This document shows, in pieces, positions 8,488 through 17,027 of a stretch of 64,000 nt of DNA. The translations under genes were made by a program, and so were the position numbers. Numbering within the stretch: position 1 is the stretch's first letter; every line of letters starts with the position of its first letter. The notes under the pieces are model-generated. The model saw nothing but the letters and a program-made list of their open reading frames with translations, was not told the DNA's origin and did no database searches. The stretch lies in NCBI GenBank assembly GCA_035524315.1, contig DATKPD010000028.1:27651-91650 (forward strand), written 5' to 3'. This DNA is from BOG-938 sp035524315. GTDB taxonomy: Bacteria > Pseudomonadota > Alphaproteobacteria > Caulobacterales > Caulobacteraceae.

Positions 8488-9346
8488 ACCCCGGTCCAAG
8501 GCCCCGCCCCCCCGCGTCAAATCGGCCTCGCGCGGCGCGCCCGCCCGCGGCGACGGCTATCATCCCGCCAAACTGCACGCCGCCAACCGTGTCGGACTGA
8601 ACCCGCGTACGGCCCTGATCGTGGCCGGGGGCGTGTTCGCCCTGGGCCTGGGCGCGGCCATCTTCACCGGATCGCGGTCGGAAACCGCCGGCCACATCGC
8701 CGGCATGGGCGTGGCCAACCTGATGGGCGGTTTGGGCTTCAAGACCAAGGCGGTGCGCGTGCAGGGCGCCGACGCCACCGCGCAGCCCGACATCCTGACC
8801 GCCGCCCACATCTATCGCGGCCAACCGATCCTGGGGGTGGACCTTCAGGCGCTGCGCCAGCGCGTGCTGCAGGTGGGCTGGGTCAAGGACGCCAAGGTCA
8901 TGCGCCTTCTGCCCGACACCCTGGTCATCTCGGTGGTCCCGCGCGACCTGATGGCGGTATGGCAGCTGCAGGGCGTCGACCGCGTGGTCGACAACGAAGG
9001 CCGGATCATTCCGCAGGCGGACGCCAGCCGCTATCCCGACCTGCCTCTGGTGGTGGGCGACGGGGCGGGCGAGGCGGCCACAGCCATCCTGCCCCTGCTT
9101 CGCCAACGGCCGCCCCTGATGGCCCAGCTCGACGCCCTGGTGCGCGTCGACAACCGACGCTGGGACCTGCGGCTCAAGGACGGCGGCATCATCCAGCTCC
9201 CCGCCGACGGCGTGGACGCGGCTTTGATTCAACTCGACCAGCTCGAGCAAAAGGCCCGGGTAATCGAGCTGGGGTTCGAACGGATCGACCTGCGCGATCC
9301 GGATGTAGTGGCCGTGAGGCCTAAGGGAACGACGCCGACGCCGTGA
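8447..9346 (+). CDS. ftsQ: Cell division protein FtsQ
   Basis: A bitopic inner-membrane divisome protein linking cytoplasmic and periplasmic parts (FtsB/FtsL partner). It has a basic, proline-rich cytoplasmic tail, one transmembrane helix near residues 47-62 (A-L-I-V-A-G-G-V-F-A-L-G-L-G-A-A), then a POTRA domain (V-x-V-Q-G-A-D-A, L-x-V-D-L-Q-A-L) and the FtsQ beta domain. ATG 8447 is preferred over the frame start at 8432 because the next residues match a normal FtsQ start; 299 residues. It overlaps the 3' end of ddl by 41 bp and precedes ftsA. Confidence 0.9.
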   Translation: MAAVMRGGTASRAKPRSKAPPPRVKSASRGAPARGDGYHPAKLHAANRVGLNPRTALIVAGGVFALGLGAAIFTGSRSETAGHIAGMGVANLMGGLGFKTKAVRVQGADATAQPDILTAAHIYRGQPILGVDLQALRQRVLQVGWVKDAKVMRLLPDTLVISVVPRDLMAVWQLQGVDRVVDNEGRIIPQADASRYPDLPLVVGDGAGEAATAILPLLRQRPPLMAQLDALVRVDNRRWDLRLKDGGIIQLPADGVDAALIQLDQLEQKARVIELGFERIDLRDPDVVAVRPKGTTPTP

Positions 9347-9421
9347 CCGGCGGGGGCGCAGCCTCAGGGCTGATTGGTTTGGGGGCCCTCAGAATGGGGG
9401 CAAGGTTTGGGAGGCGGCTGA

Positions 9422-10747
9422 ATGTCGCGGCTTGAAGACAGGCGCGAAGCGCGGGACGGGCTCAAGGCCCTGGCCCCGCGTCAGCAGGTGACCGCGGCGC
9501 TCGACCTGGGCGCTTCCAAGGTCGCGTGCTTCATCATGAAGCCGGACGGCGTGCGTAAAGCCGATCGCACCCTGCTGCCCGCTGGCGTGGGCTATATCCA
9601 GTCGCGCGGCGTGCGCGGCGGGGCCATCGTCAACACCGAGGACGCGGTCGAGGCCATCGCCCAGGCGGTCGAGCGCGCCGAGACCGTGGCCGGGGTGCAT
9701 ATCTCGGGCGTCACCGTCGCCACCTCGGGGGGTCAGCTGGCCAGCCGGCGCGTCATGGCCAAGGTCTCGCTGGGCGCGCGCCAGATTACCGACAACGACT
9801 GCACCCGCGCCATCGGCATGGCGGTGGCCCAGGCCCGTGAACCGGGCCGCCGGCCGATCCACTTGCTGCCAATCGCCTGGGCGGTCGATGCGCAGAAAAG
9901 CGTGCGCGATCCACGCGGCATGTTCGGCCGCCAGCTTGGCCTGGAGCTGCTCGTGGTTTCGGTCAGCGAGGCGGCCTTCCAGACCATCAGCTATTGCGTT
10001 GAGCGCGCACACCTGAAGTTTGAAGGCGTGGTGGCCGCGCCGTTCGTTTCCGCTCTGTCCGCGGTCGAGGACGACGAGATGGACCTCGGCTGCATCTGCA
10101 TCGACATGGGCGGCGGCTCGACCTCGGTGGCGGTGTTCTCCGGCGGGTCACTGGTGCACGTCGACAGCCTGGCGGTGGGCGGGGCCCACGTGACCGCCGA
10201 CATCGCGCGCGGCCTGTCGACCTCGCTCGCCGGGGCCGAACGCATCAAGACCCTGCACGGCTCGGCCATCGCCTCGGCCAACGAAGACCGCGAAATGATC
10301 GAGGCGCCGCCGCGCGGCGACGATCCGGGCGCTGGGCCCGTGGTCGCTCCGCGCTCGCTGCTCAAGGGCGTGATCGCGCCGCGCGTCGAGGAAACCCTGG
10401 AACTGCTGCGCGAGCGCCTGAAGGCCTCCGGCGTCCAGGTCGAGCCCGGCGCTGGCATCGTGCTGACTGGCGGGGCCAGCCAGCTCGCCGGGGTGCGTGA
10501 AACCGCGGTGCGGGTGTTCGACCGTCCAGTGCGCCTGGGCCGTCCGCGCCGCGTGCCGCATTTGGCCGACGCAGCGTCCGGCCCCGCCTTCTGCACCGCC
10601 GCGGGCGTGCTGCACCGCGCCGCCTTCGGTCCGCGCGAAGCAGTGAGCGCCGCGCGCCTCGCCGGCGACGGACGCCGACCGACCCCGCTCGCGCCCAACG
10701 CCGGACCGGTGGCCAAACTGTCGGCCTGGCTCAGGGACAACCTCTAG
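9422..10747 (+). CDS. ftsA: Cell division protein FtsA
   Basis: Actin-like ATPase that tethers FtsZ to the membrane. The N-terminal phosphate-1 motif (A-L-D-L-G-A-S-K) is near residues 25-32, the phosphate-2 motif (I-D-M-G-G-G-S-T-S) near 227, and the adenosine motif (V-L-T-G-G-A-S-Q) near 347. The C-terminus ends in a short amphipathic stretch (V-A-K-L-S-A-W-L-R-D-N-L), the usual membrane-targeting helix. The ATG is preceded by GGGAGG. Unusually, the next gene is not ftsZ but a TonB-dependent receptor. Confidence 0.95.
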   Translation: MSRLEDRREARDGLKALAPRQQVTAALDLGASKVACFIMKPDGVRKADRTLLPAGVGYIQSRGVRGGAIVNTEDAVEAIAQAVERAETVAGVHISGVTVATSGGQLASRRVMAKVSLGARQITDNDCTRAIGMAVAQAREPGRRPIHLLPIAWAVDAQKSVRDPRGMFGRQLGLELLVVSVSEAAFQTISYCVERAHLKFEGVVAAPFVSALSAVEDDEMDLGCICIDMGGGSTSVAVFSGGSLVHVDSLAVGGAHVTADIARGLSTSLAGAERIKTLHGSAIASANEDREMIEAPPRGDDPGAGPVVAPRSLLKGVIAPRVEETLELLRERLKASGVQVEPGAGIVLTGGASQLAGVRETAVRVFDRPVRLGRPRRVPHLADAASGPAFCTAAGVLHRAAFGPREAVSAARLAGDGRRPTPLAPNAGPVAKLSAWLRDNL

Positions 10748-10955
10748 GCAAATGGCCGGGCGCTGCAAGCCAGCGCTGAATCTATAGCCGCGAGCAACAA
10801 ACCAATCGGCTTCAGGCAACGCGCCGCACCTATGATAACAGGCAATGTAAAATTTTTCAGTCGCGCCGGCAGGCGCCTGCAATCCACCCAAAACTCAAAG
10901 TAAAGCCACCAGGAACGCCGATATACAACGGCGTAGCTACGAATGAGGGGAAACC

Positions 10956-13814
10956 ATGCTCAACACTAATCTGCGCACTACGTTGATGGCCGGCGTCAGC
11001 ACCCTACTGATCGCTTCGGCGGCTCACGCCCAAAGCCAGCCTCAGCCCGCCAGCAACGAAATCGTCGTCACCGGCTCGCGCGTGATCAAGAACGGCGCGA
11101 ACAGCCCGACGCCCCTGACCACGGTGGCGACCGAGCAGTTGCAGACCATAGCGCCGACGTCGCTGGTTGACGCGCTGAACGACCTGCCGACCTTCTCGGG
11201 CTCGCGCAACCAATTCTCCAACCCGGGCTCCAGCGCCACGGGCGTGCAGGGCGGCAACGGCGCGGCCGATGTGCTCAACCTGCGCAACCTTGGCGCCTAC
11301 CGCACTCTGATCCTGTACGATGGCCATCGCGTGCCGCCGTCGCTGTTCAACTCGACCACCGACGTGGACATCATCCCGCAGGAGCTGATTTCCCGGGTGG
11401 ACATCGTCACGGGCGGCGTATCGGCGGTGTACGGATCGGATGCCGTGTCGGGCGTGGTCAACTTCGTGGCCAACCGCAACTTCAATGGCTTCAAGGCCCA
11501 CGCCCAGTACGGTCTTTCGCAGTACGGCGACAGCCAGAACTACGATATCGGCGGCGCCTACGGCACGCGGTTCGACGGCGGCAAGGGCCACGTCGAATTC
11601 AGCTACGACTACCGCGACAACGACGGCATCCTCTTCCGCTCGTCGCGCCCCTGGGACGACCTGCCGGCCGTGGGCGGCGGCGGCACCGCAGCCAACCCGT
11701 ACCAGCTCTACACCAACGTGCACCTGGCCGCTTACACCTTTGGCGGCCTGATCACGAGCAAGGCCGCGGGCGCGGGCTATATGTTCGGCGACAACGGCGC
11801 CTTCAGCAAATTCGTCAGCGGGGCCGCGACCGGCAACAACGCGATCCAGGTCGGCGGTTCGGGCGCCTACAACAACGCCTCGATGGAGTCGCCCTCCAAC
11901 CAGCACCAGGTGTTCGGGCGGGCGGACTACGACTTCACCGACACCCTGCACGGCTTCGTGGTCGCCTCGGCCAACCTCAAGACCAATCTGGCCTATCCGG
12001 GCTACCTGCAACTGACCAACGTGACGCTGAACGGCGCCAATCCCTACCTCACGGCCGCCGAACAGACCGCGCTGGGCGCTGGCAACTTCACCCTCAGCGA
12101 GATGATGCAGAACGCCCCGCGCAGCGAGGTGCTCAGCCATTCCCAGCAGTATTACGTGAACGCGGGTCTGGAAGGCAAAATCGCCGACTACGCCTGGAAC
12201 CTGACCTACACCCACGGCGCCTCGGAGCTGCAGACGTCGTCCGAGAACAACATCAACTATCAGAACCTTTACGCGGCGCTCGACGCCACGACCAACAGCT
12301 CGGGCCAGATCGTCTGCCGGGCGGCCATCGCCAATCCGACGGTCTATGGCAACTGCGTACCGCTCGACGTGTTCGGCCCGAGCGCGGCCAGCGCCGCGGC
12401 GGTCAGCTACGTCACTGGCACGGTCACGATGCACAGCTCCACGGTGATGGACGCGGTCGACGGCTCGTTCAGCGGCTCGGTGTTCAACGCCCCAGCCGGT
12501 CCGGTCACGGCGGCGGTGTCCGGCGAATGGCGCAAGCTGAGCTACGACATCTCCAGCAACGGCACGCCCACCCAGTACGTCAACTGCGCCAGCTATGGCT
12601 ACGCCAACCCCAACTGCGCCGCCGCGCCGAACGCGGCCGCCATCACCTTGTGGGGCACGACCTTCCCCTACTCGCCGACGGTCAGCCAAAGCGTGTGGGA
12701 AACCGCGTTCGAGACCGACATCCCGCTGGTCAAGGATGCCCCCCTCATCAAGTCGTTCAATCTGAACGGCGCGGTGCGCTACACGGACTACAGCACCAGC
12801 GGCTCGTACCTGACGTGGAAGGTGGGCGCGGTTTGGAACGTCACCGACGAGTTCAAGCTGCGAGCCACAACCTCGCACGACATCCGCGCGCCCACCCTGT
12901 ACGACCTGTTTCAGGCCGTGTCGGTGGTGAACGGCAACTTCACCGACACCATCAATCCGAGCAAGCCGACCACGTCCTATGTGCCGTCGATCAACGTCGG
13001 CAACCCGAACCTGAAGGCGGAAGACGGGTACACCACCACCCTGGGTCTGGTGTGGCGCCCGAGCCTGCTGCCGGGCGCGACGCTGTCGGTGGACACCTAC
13101 CACACCGACATCCTCAACGCGATCACCACCATCCAGGGCTTCAACGCCCAGACCCAGTCGATCTGCTACGGCAGCGGCGGCGCGTCGCCATTCTGCTCCC
13201 TGATCCAGCGGGCTTATGGCGCAGCTTCGCCGACCAACGCCGCGGCGGCGGCGACGGCCTACTACATCAAGCCGTTCAATATCGGTAAGCTGTGGACCTA
13301 CGGCGCCGATGTGGAAGCGGGCTATACCCACACGGTCTTCGGTCGCCGCGCGGATGTGCGGGTGCTGATGAACTACCAGCCTCACATCTATTACGAACAG
13401 CCCGGTTCGGTGGTGGTCGACCAGGGCGACGCGGGCTGGGGCTCCAACGGCCTGATCCCGAGCCCCAGCTTCCAGTTGACGGCGCTGGTCGGTTACCAGG
13501 TCACGGACGCCTTCCGGTTCGACGTGTCCGAGCGCTACCGCAACGCCCTCCATCGCAGCGGCGTACTGACCCAGATCTGGGCTGATCCGATCGTTCCGGC
13601 CTACGCCACCACGGGCCTGACCTTCACCTACGACCTGAAGGACCGGGCGTACGTGCCCGACACCCAGATGTTCTTCAACATCGACAATCTGTTCAACGCC
13701 ACCCCGCCGCTCGAGGGCTACTACAGCGGCGGCACCAGCGCCGGCGCAGCCTATGAGTTCTCCGACAATCCCGTCGGCCGCGCGTTCATGATCGGCGTCC
13801 GCATTCGCGGTTGA
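10956..13814 (+). CDS. TonB-dependent outer-membrane receptor
   Basis: A 952-residue outer-membrane active transporter. It has a signal peptide (cleavage near A-H-A-Q, about residue 26), a TonB box (E-I-V-V-T-G-S-R) just after, a plug domain (residues about 50-180, including D-A-V-S-G-V-V-N-F) and a C-terminal beta-barrel ending in V-G-R-A-F-M-I-G-V-R-I-R-G. The plug and barrel fit the group often called iron-complex or oligosaccharide TBDRs in Caulobacterales; the substrate cannot be deduced. It is asparagine, serine and tyrosine rich like other barrels. Its location between ftsA and ftsZ is out of place, and it has its own 208-bp upstream region. Confidence 0.92.
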   Translation: MLNTNLRTTLMAGVSTLLIASAAHAQSQPQPASNEIVVTGSRVIKNGANSPTPLTTVATEQLQTIAPTSLVDALNDLPTFSGSRNQFSNPGSSATGVQGGNGAADVLNLRNLGAYRTLILYDGHRVPPSLFNSTTDVDIIPQELISRVDIVTGGVSAVYGSDAVSGVVNFVANRNFNGFKAHAQYGLSQYGDSQNYDIGGAYGTRFDGGKGHVEFSYDYRDNDGILFRSSRPWDDLPAVGGGGTAANPYQLYTNVHLAAYTFGGLITSKAAGAGYMFGDNGAFSKFVSGAATGNNAIQVGGSGAYNNASMESPSNQHQVFGRADYDFTDTLHGFVVASANLKTNLAYPGYLQLTNVTLNGANPYLTAAEQTALGAGNFTLSEMMQNAPRSEVLSHSQQYYVNAGLEGKIADYAWNLTYTHGASELQTSSENNINYQNLYAALDATTNSSGQIVCRAAIANPTVYGNCVPLDVFGPSAASAAAVSYVTGTVTMHSSTVMDAVDGSFSGSVFNAPAGPVTAAVSGEWRKLSYDISSNGTPTQYVNCASYGYANPNCAAAPNAAAITLWGTTFPYSPTVSQSVWETAFETDIPLVKDAPLIKSFNLNGAVRYTDYSTSGSYLTWKVGAVWNVTDEFKLRATTSHDIRAPTLYDLFQAVSVVNGNFTDTINPSKPTTSYVPSINVGNPNLKAEDGYTTTLGLVWRPSLLPGATLSVDTYHTDILNAITTIQGFNAQTQSICYGSGGASPFCSLIQRAYGAASPTNAAAAATAYYIKPFNIGKLWTYGADVEAGYTHTVFGRRADVRVLMNYQPHIYYEQPGSVVVDQGDAGWGSNGLIPSPSFQLTALVGYQVTDAFRFDVSERYRNALHRSGVLTQIWADPIVPAYATTGLTFTYDLKDRAYVPDTQMFFNIDNLFNATPPLEGYYSGGTSAGAAYEFSDNPVGRAFMIGVRIRG

Positions 13815-14011
13815 CGCCTCGGGCCCCGGGGGGGCGCGGCCTATCGCTCGCGCTTCCCGGCCCTCCCCCGCCCCTCGCCTAGCGCCGCGGCGCACGCTCG
13901 CCGCGCGCCTCGTCATGCGCCAAAGCCAAGCTAGGCTTGGAGCGGCGGGCGCCAGCCGTCCACAGGCAAGCGATCCGATTGCGACATTTTATGATGGGTT
14001 ACGCCTGCCCT

Positions 14012-14023
14012 GAATCGCGACTC
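14012..14023 (+). promoter_or_regulatory. Two GANTC methylation sites before ftsZ
   Basis: GAATC at 14012-14016 and GACTC at 14019-14023 are separated by two bases. GANTC is the target of the CcrM methyltransferase, and methylation state affects ftsZ transcription in Caulobacter crescentus. The clustering next to a CtrA box makes chance occurrence less likely. Confidence 0.6.
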
Positions 14024-14034
14024 AGCTTATGGCC

Positions 14035-14049
14035 TTAACGGTCGATTAA
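14035..14049 (+). promoter_or_regulatory. CtrA binding site at ftsZ promoter
   Basis: A perfect TTAA-N7-TTAA, 86 bp upstream of the ftsZ start. In Caulobacter crescentus CtrA represses ftsZ in swarmer cells through such a site near the promoter. Direct sequence match; function inferred from the model organism. Confidence 0.75.
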
Positions 14050-14135
14050 GGTTGGTGGCTTTTCATTAACCCTATCAGGCTCAGGAGGCGCCAGCGGGCG
14101 GGTCGCGGGCGCCACGGTCTCAAGGAACGGGGTCC

Positions 14136-15716
14136 ATGGCTATACATTTGTCCGCGCCGCGCACGACCGAGTTGAAGCCTCGCATCGTCGTCTTCGGCGT
14201 TGGCGGCGCGGGTGGCAACGCCGTCAACAACATGATCGAGGCCGGCCTCGAGGGCGTGGAGTTCGTGGTCGCGAACACTGACGCTCAGCAGCTTCAGTTC
14301 TCCAAGACCCCGGCCCGCATCCAGCTGGGCGCCACGGTGACCCAGGGCCTGGGCGCCGGCGCGCATCCGGAGGTCGGGATGTCGGCCGCCGAGGAATCCA
14401 ACCTCGAGATCGGCGAGCATCTGGACGGGGCGCACATGGTGTTCATCACCGCCGGGATGGGCGGCGGCACCGGCACCGGCGCCGCGCCGATCATCGCCAA
14501 ATGCGCGCGCGAACGCGGCATCCTGACCGTGGGCGTGGTGACCAAGCCGTTCCAATTCGAAGGCCGCCACCGCATGCGGCTGGCCGACGCCGGGATCGCG
14601 GAGCTGCAACGCTACGTCGATACCTTGATCGTCATTCCGAACCAGAACCTGTTCCGTATCGCCAACGAGAAGACCACCTTCGCCGAGGCCTTCGCCATGG
14701 CCGACCAGGTGCTGCATTCGGGCGTGCGCTCCATCACCGACCTGATGGTGCTGCCGGGCCTGATCAACCTGGACTTCGCCGACGTGCGCACGGTGATGAC
14801 CGAGATGGGCAAGGCGATGATGGGCACCGGTGAGGCCACCGGCGAGGACCGCGCCCTGATGGCCGCCCAGAACGCCATCGCCAATCCGCTGCTGGACGAG
14901 ATCACGCTCAAGGGCGCCAAGGCGGTGCTGGTGAACGTGACCGGCGGCCTGGACATGACCCTGCTGGAAGTCGACGAAGCGGCCAACGCCATCTCGGCCG
15001 AGGTCGATCCGGACGCCAACATCATCTTCGGCGCCGCGTTCGATCCGTCATTGGACGGCAAGATTCGCGTGTCGGTGGTCGCCACCGGCATGGACGGGTC
15101 GGCCATGCAGGCGATCGAGCCCAAGCCCTCGCGCGCGACCGCCTCCACGGCTGCACCGCGCCGCCTGGAAGAGACCCTGGCCCCGCGCGCCGCCGCGGCC
15201 GCTGTCGAGCCGGCCCCCGCCGCCATGGATTTGGCGCCCGAACCGGCCCGCCCCGCCGCCCGCTCCGAGCCCGCGCCCCTGGCCGGGTCGCAGTGGAGCC
15301 TGGAGGCCGCGCCCCGCGAAGCCGCCCGCGCTCCCGCGCCCGAGCCGGCTGCCGACGAGCCGGAATTCTACTTCGAGCAGCCTGCCCCGGTCGAGGCCGC
15401 CGAGCCTCGCCGCGAACCGGCGATCGCCCCGGCTCGGCCCTATGTGCGCATCGAAGATCCCTCGGTCGCCGAAGAGCCGCTGTTCCCTGAGGCCCCGCAT
15501 GAAGAGCGCCGTCCCAAGGGCGGCCTGATGAGCCTGTTCGGCGGACGGCGTCGTCATGACGCCTATCCGGAGCCGCAGGCGCGCGAGCCCCAGCCTCGCT
15601 CGGCCGCCGTGACTCAGTCGCGTTCCACCAGCTCGGCTCAGCCGGTCGAGGAAGAGCGGGTCGAAGGCGCCGAAGACCTGGAAATTCCCTCCTTCCTGCG
15701 CCGACTGGCGAACTAG
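14136..15716 (+). CDS. ftsZ: Cell division protein FtsZ
   Basis: Tubulin-like GTPase forming the Z ring. The GTP-binding tubulin signature GGGTGTG is at residues 109-115, with the conserved N-terminal G-V-G-G-A-G-G-N-A before it and the T7-loop N-L-D-F-A-D-V region near 208. After the globular domain (about 320 residues) comes a long, Ala/Pro/Glu-rich intrinsically disordered linker of about 180 residues, typical of Caulobacterales, ending in the conserved C-terminal peptide D-L-E-I-P-S-F-L-R-R that binds FtsA and other partners. Total 526 residues. Expression is probably cell-cycle controlled from the sites just upstream. Confidence 0.97.
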   Translation: MAIHLSAPRTTELKPRIVVFGVGGAGGNAVNNMIEAGLEGVEFVVANTDAQQLQFSKTPARIQLGATVTQGLGAGAHPEVGMSAAEESNLEIGEHLDGAHMVFITAGMGGGTGTGAAPIIAKCARERGILTVGVVTKPFQFEGRHRMRLADAGIAELQRYVDTLIVIPNQNLFRIANEKTTFAEAFAMADQVLHSGVRSITDLMVLPGLINLDFADVRTVMTEMGKAMMGTGEATGEDRALMAAQNAIANPLLDEITLKGAKAVLVNVTGGLDMTLLEVDEAANAISAEVDPDANIIFGAAFDPSLDGKIRVSVVATGMDGSAMQAIEPKPSRATASTAAPRRLEETLAPRAAAAAVEPAPAAMDLAPEPARPAARSEPAPLAGSQWSLEAAPREAARAPAPEPAADEPEFYFEQPAPVEAAEPRREPAIAPARPYVRIEDPSVAEEPLFPEAPHEERRPKGGLMSLFGGRRRHDAYPEPQAREPQPRSAAVTQSRSTSSAQPVEEERVEGAEDLEIPSFLRRLAN

Positions 15717-15770
15717 CGGACCTCAGCCGGTCCGGCGCGCAAGGCTGCGCGCCCCTTCCCTGCGACTCGT

Positions 15771-15796
15771 GCGGCCGGATGTTCTCATCCGGCCGC
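15771..15796 (+). terminator. Hairpin after ftsZ
   Basis: An 11-bp perfect stem (GCGGCCGGATG with its complement) around a TTCT loop, 55 bp past the ftsZ stop, followed by ATTGTCATTTT. A smaller hairpin (GGCGCGC...GCGCGCC) lies at 15734-15753. Probably the ftsZ terminator, separating it from lpxC. Confidence 0.65.
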
Positions 15797-15862
15797 ATTG
15801 TCATTTTGGCCTCAAGTTCGCCTGTCAGGAGAAAGCGGGCGCGGCCAACGCAACTGCAAAGC

Positions 15863-15891
15863 TTGAAAAATACTCAATAAGTTCAGCTAAT
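15863..15891 (+). promoter_or_regulatory. Candidate housekeeping promoter for lpxC
   Basis: TTGAAA, a 17-bp spacer, then GCTAAT, in an AT-rich patch about 125 bp before the lpxC start. The -10 match is weak (4 of 6). Together with the hairpin after ftsZ it suggests lpxC starts a new transcript. Confidence 0.35.
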
Positions 15892-16015
15892 TAACCCAGA
15901 AACATTCCGAAACAGGATGTGTTTTGCTGCACCGCAACCGACAGGGTACAGATAAGCTGGGGCGTAAAGGACGGACCTACCCGGCCGTCCCGATCTACGG
16001 AAAGGGCCATCGGCC

Positions 16016-16903
16016 TTGTCAGAAGCATTTCAACACACCTTGGCCGGCCCGGCCATCTGCGCAGGCGTTGGATTGCATTCCGGTCAGCGTGTCCGCCTGT
16101 CGATCAGACCCGCGCCCGTGGGGGCCGGCGTCGTGTTCGTGCGCACCGATCTTGGGGGCGACAACCACGTCAGGGTCTCGCCTGAGGCTGTGACCCAGAC
16201 CCGCCTGTGCACGGTGATCACCAACGCCTCGGGCGTGTCTGTGGCGACGATCGAGCATCTGATGGCCGCGCTGGCCGCCCTCAACATCGACAATGTCGTG
16301 GTCGAGCTGGACGGGACCGAGGTGCCGATCATGGACGGCTCGGCCCTGCCGTTCGTGCAATTGCTCGACCGCGCCGGTCGGCGCCGGCAGGACGCCGAGC
16401 GCCGCTATATCGAGGTCCTGGATACGGTCGAGGTGTGGGACGGCGACAAGTTCGCCCGCCTGTCGCCCGCCAATGGCTTCGAGATGGCGTTCGAGATCGT
16501 GTTCCCCAACGCCTTGATCGGCCGCCAGCGGGTCGAGCTGGAAATCGACGAAGACAGCTTCCGCCAGGAACTGGCCGATTGTCGCACCTTCGGGTTCCTG
16601 CACGAGGTCGAGGCCCTGCGCGCCGCGGGCTTGGCGCGCGGCGGCTCGATGGACAACGCCCTGGTGATCGAGGGCGACCGCCTGCTCAATCCCGGCGGCC
16701 TGCGCCGGCCCGACGAGTTCGTGCGCCACAAGGCGCTGGACGCCGTGGGCGACCTCTATGTGCTGGGCGCGCCGATCATCGGACGCTTCGAGGGCTTCAA
16801 GGCCGGTCACGCGCTCAACAATCTGGTGGTCCGCGCCCTGGTCGAGCAGCCCCAGGCCTGGCGCTTCGCGCCGTTCAGCGCCCGCCTCGCCCAGGCGAGT
16901 TGA
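16016..16903 (+). CDS. lpxC: UDP-3-O-acyl-N-acetylglucosamine deacetylase
   Basis: Zinc deacetylase catalysing the committed step of lipid A synthesis in the cytoplasm. Zinc ligands are visible as H81 (in E-H-L-M-A-A-L), H238 and D242 (in R-H-K-A-L-D-A-V-G-D); the catalytic H265 follows in K-A-G-H-A-L-N-N. Length 295 is normal. The start is TTG 16016, which gives the usual N-terminus with Q-x-T and the G-V-G-L-H-S-G motif; upstream codons in frame give no better choice. The gene follows ftsZ as in most proteobacterial dcw clusters and leads into bamD. Confidence 0.93.
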   Translation: MSEAFQHTLAGPAICAGVGLHSGQRVRLSIRPAPVGAGVVFVRTDLGGDNHVRVSPEAVTQTRLCTVITNASGVSVATIEHLMAALAALNIDNVVVELDGTEVPIMDGSALPFVQLLDRAGRRRQDAERRYIEVLDTVEVWDGDKFARLSPANGFEMAFEIVFPNALIGRQRVELEIDEDSFRQELADCRTFGFLHEVEALRAAGLARGGSMDNALVIEGDRLLNPGGLRRPDEFVRHKALDAVGDLYVLGAPIIGRFEGFKAGHALNNLVVRALVEQPQAWRFAPFSARLAQAS

Positions 16904-17027
16904 TCGCCGTCGGCCTTTGGGCCAACCGCCGCGTTTGCGCGGACGGGCTGCTGGTGTAGAACCGGCCTCGAACAGTCGATCCGAAGGCCCCGCCCCGGCG
17001 ATCGGCGCACCCTAGACGTGAGGCGAC

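Larger units (their letters stand above)
13815..14135 (+). promoter_or_regulatory. ftsZ upstream region
   Basis: This 321-bp gap holds no gene. The first 100 bases are C-rich with a small inverted repeat (CCAAGC/GCTTGG, 13926-13940) that could end the receptor transcript. From about 13980 the DNA becomes AT-richer and contains two GANTC sites, a perfect CtrA box and a third TTAA at 14066-14069, then a GC-rich leader with AAGGAACGGGG before the ftsZ ATG. This is the expected ftsZ promoter layout of Caulobacter relatives. Confidence 0.7.

Noticed and set aside
11004..13916. 970-codon open frame antisense to the TonB receptor
   Set aside because: Composition is an Arg/Gly/Val-rich mirror of a GC-rich gene; no domain, no ribosome site. 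The sense frame has signal peptide, TonB box and barrel end.
13926..13940. CCAAGC-TAG-GCTTGG inverted repeat as terminator of the TonB receptor
   Set aside because: Only a 6-bp stem with a 3-base loop and no T-tract; too weak to list as a separate feature.
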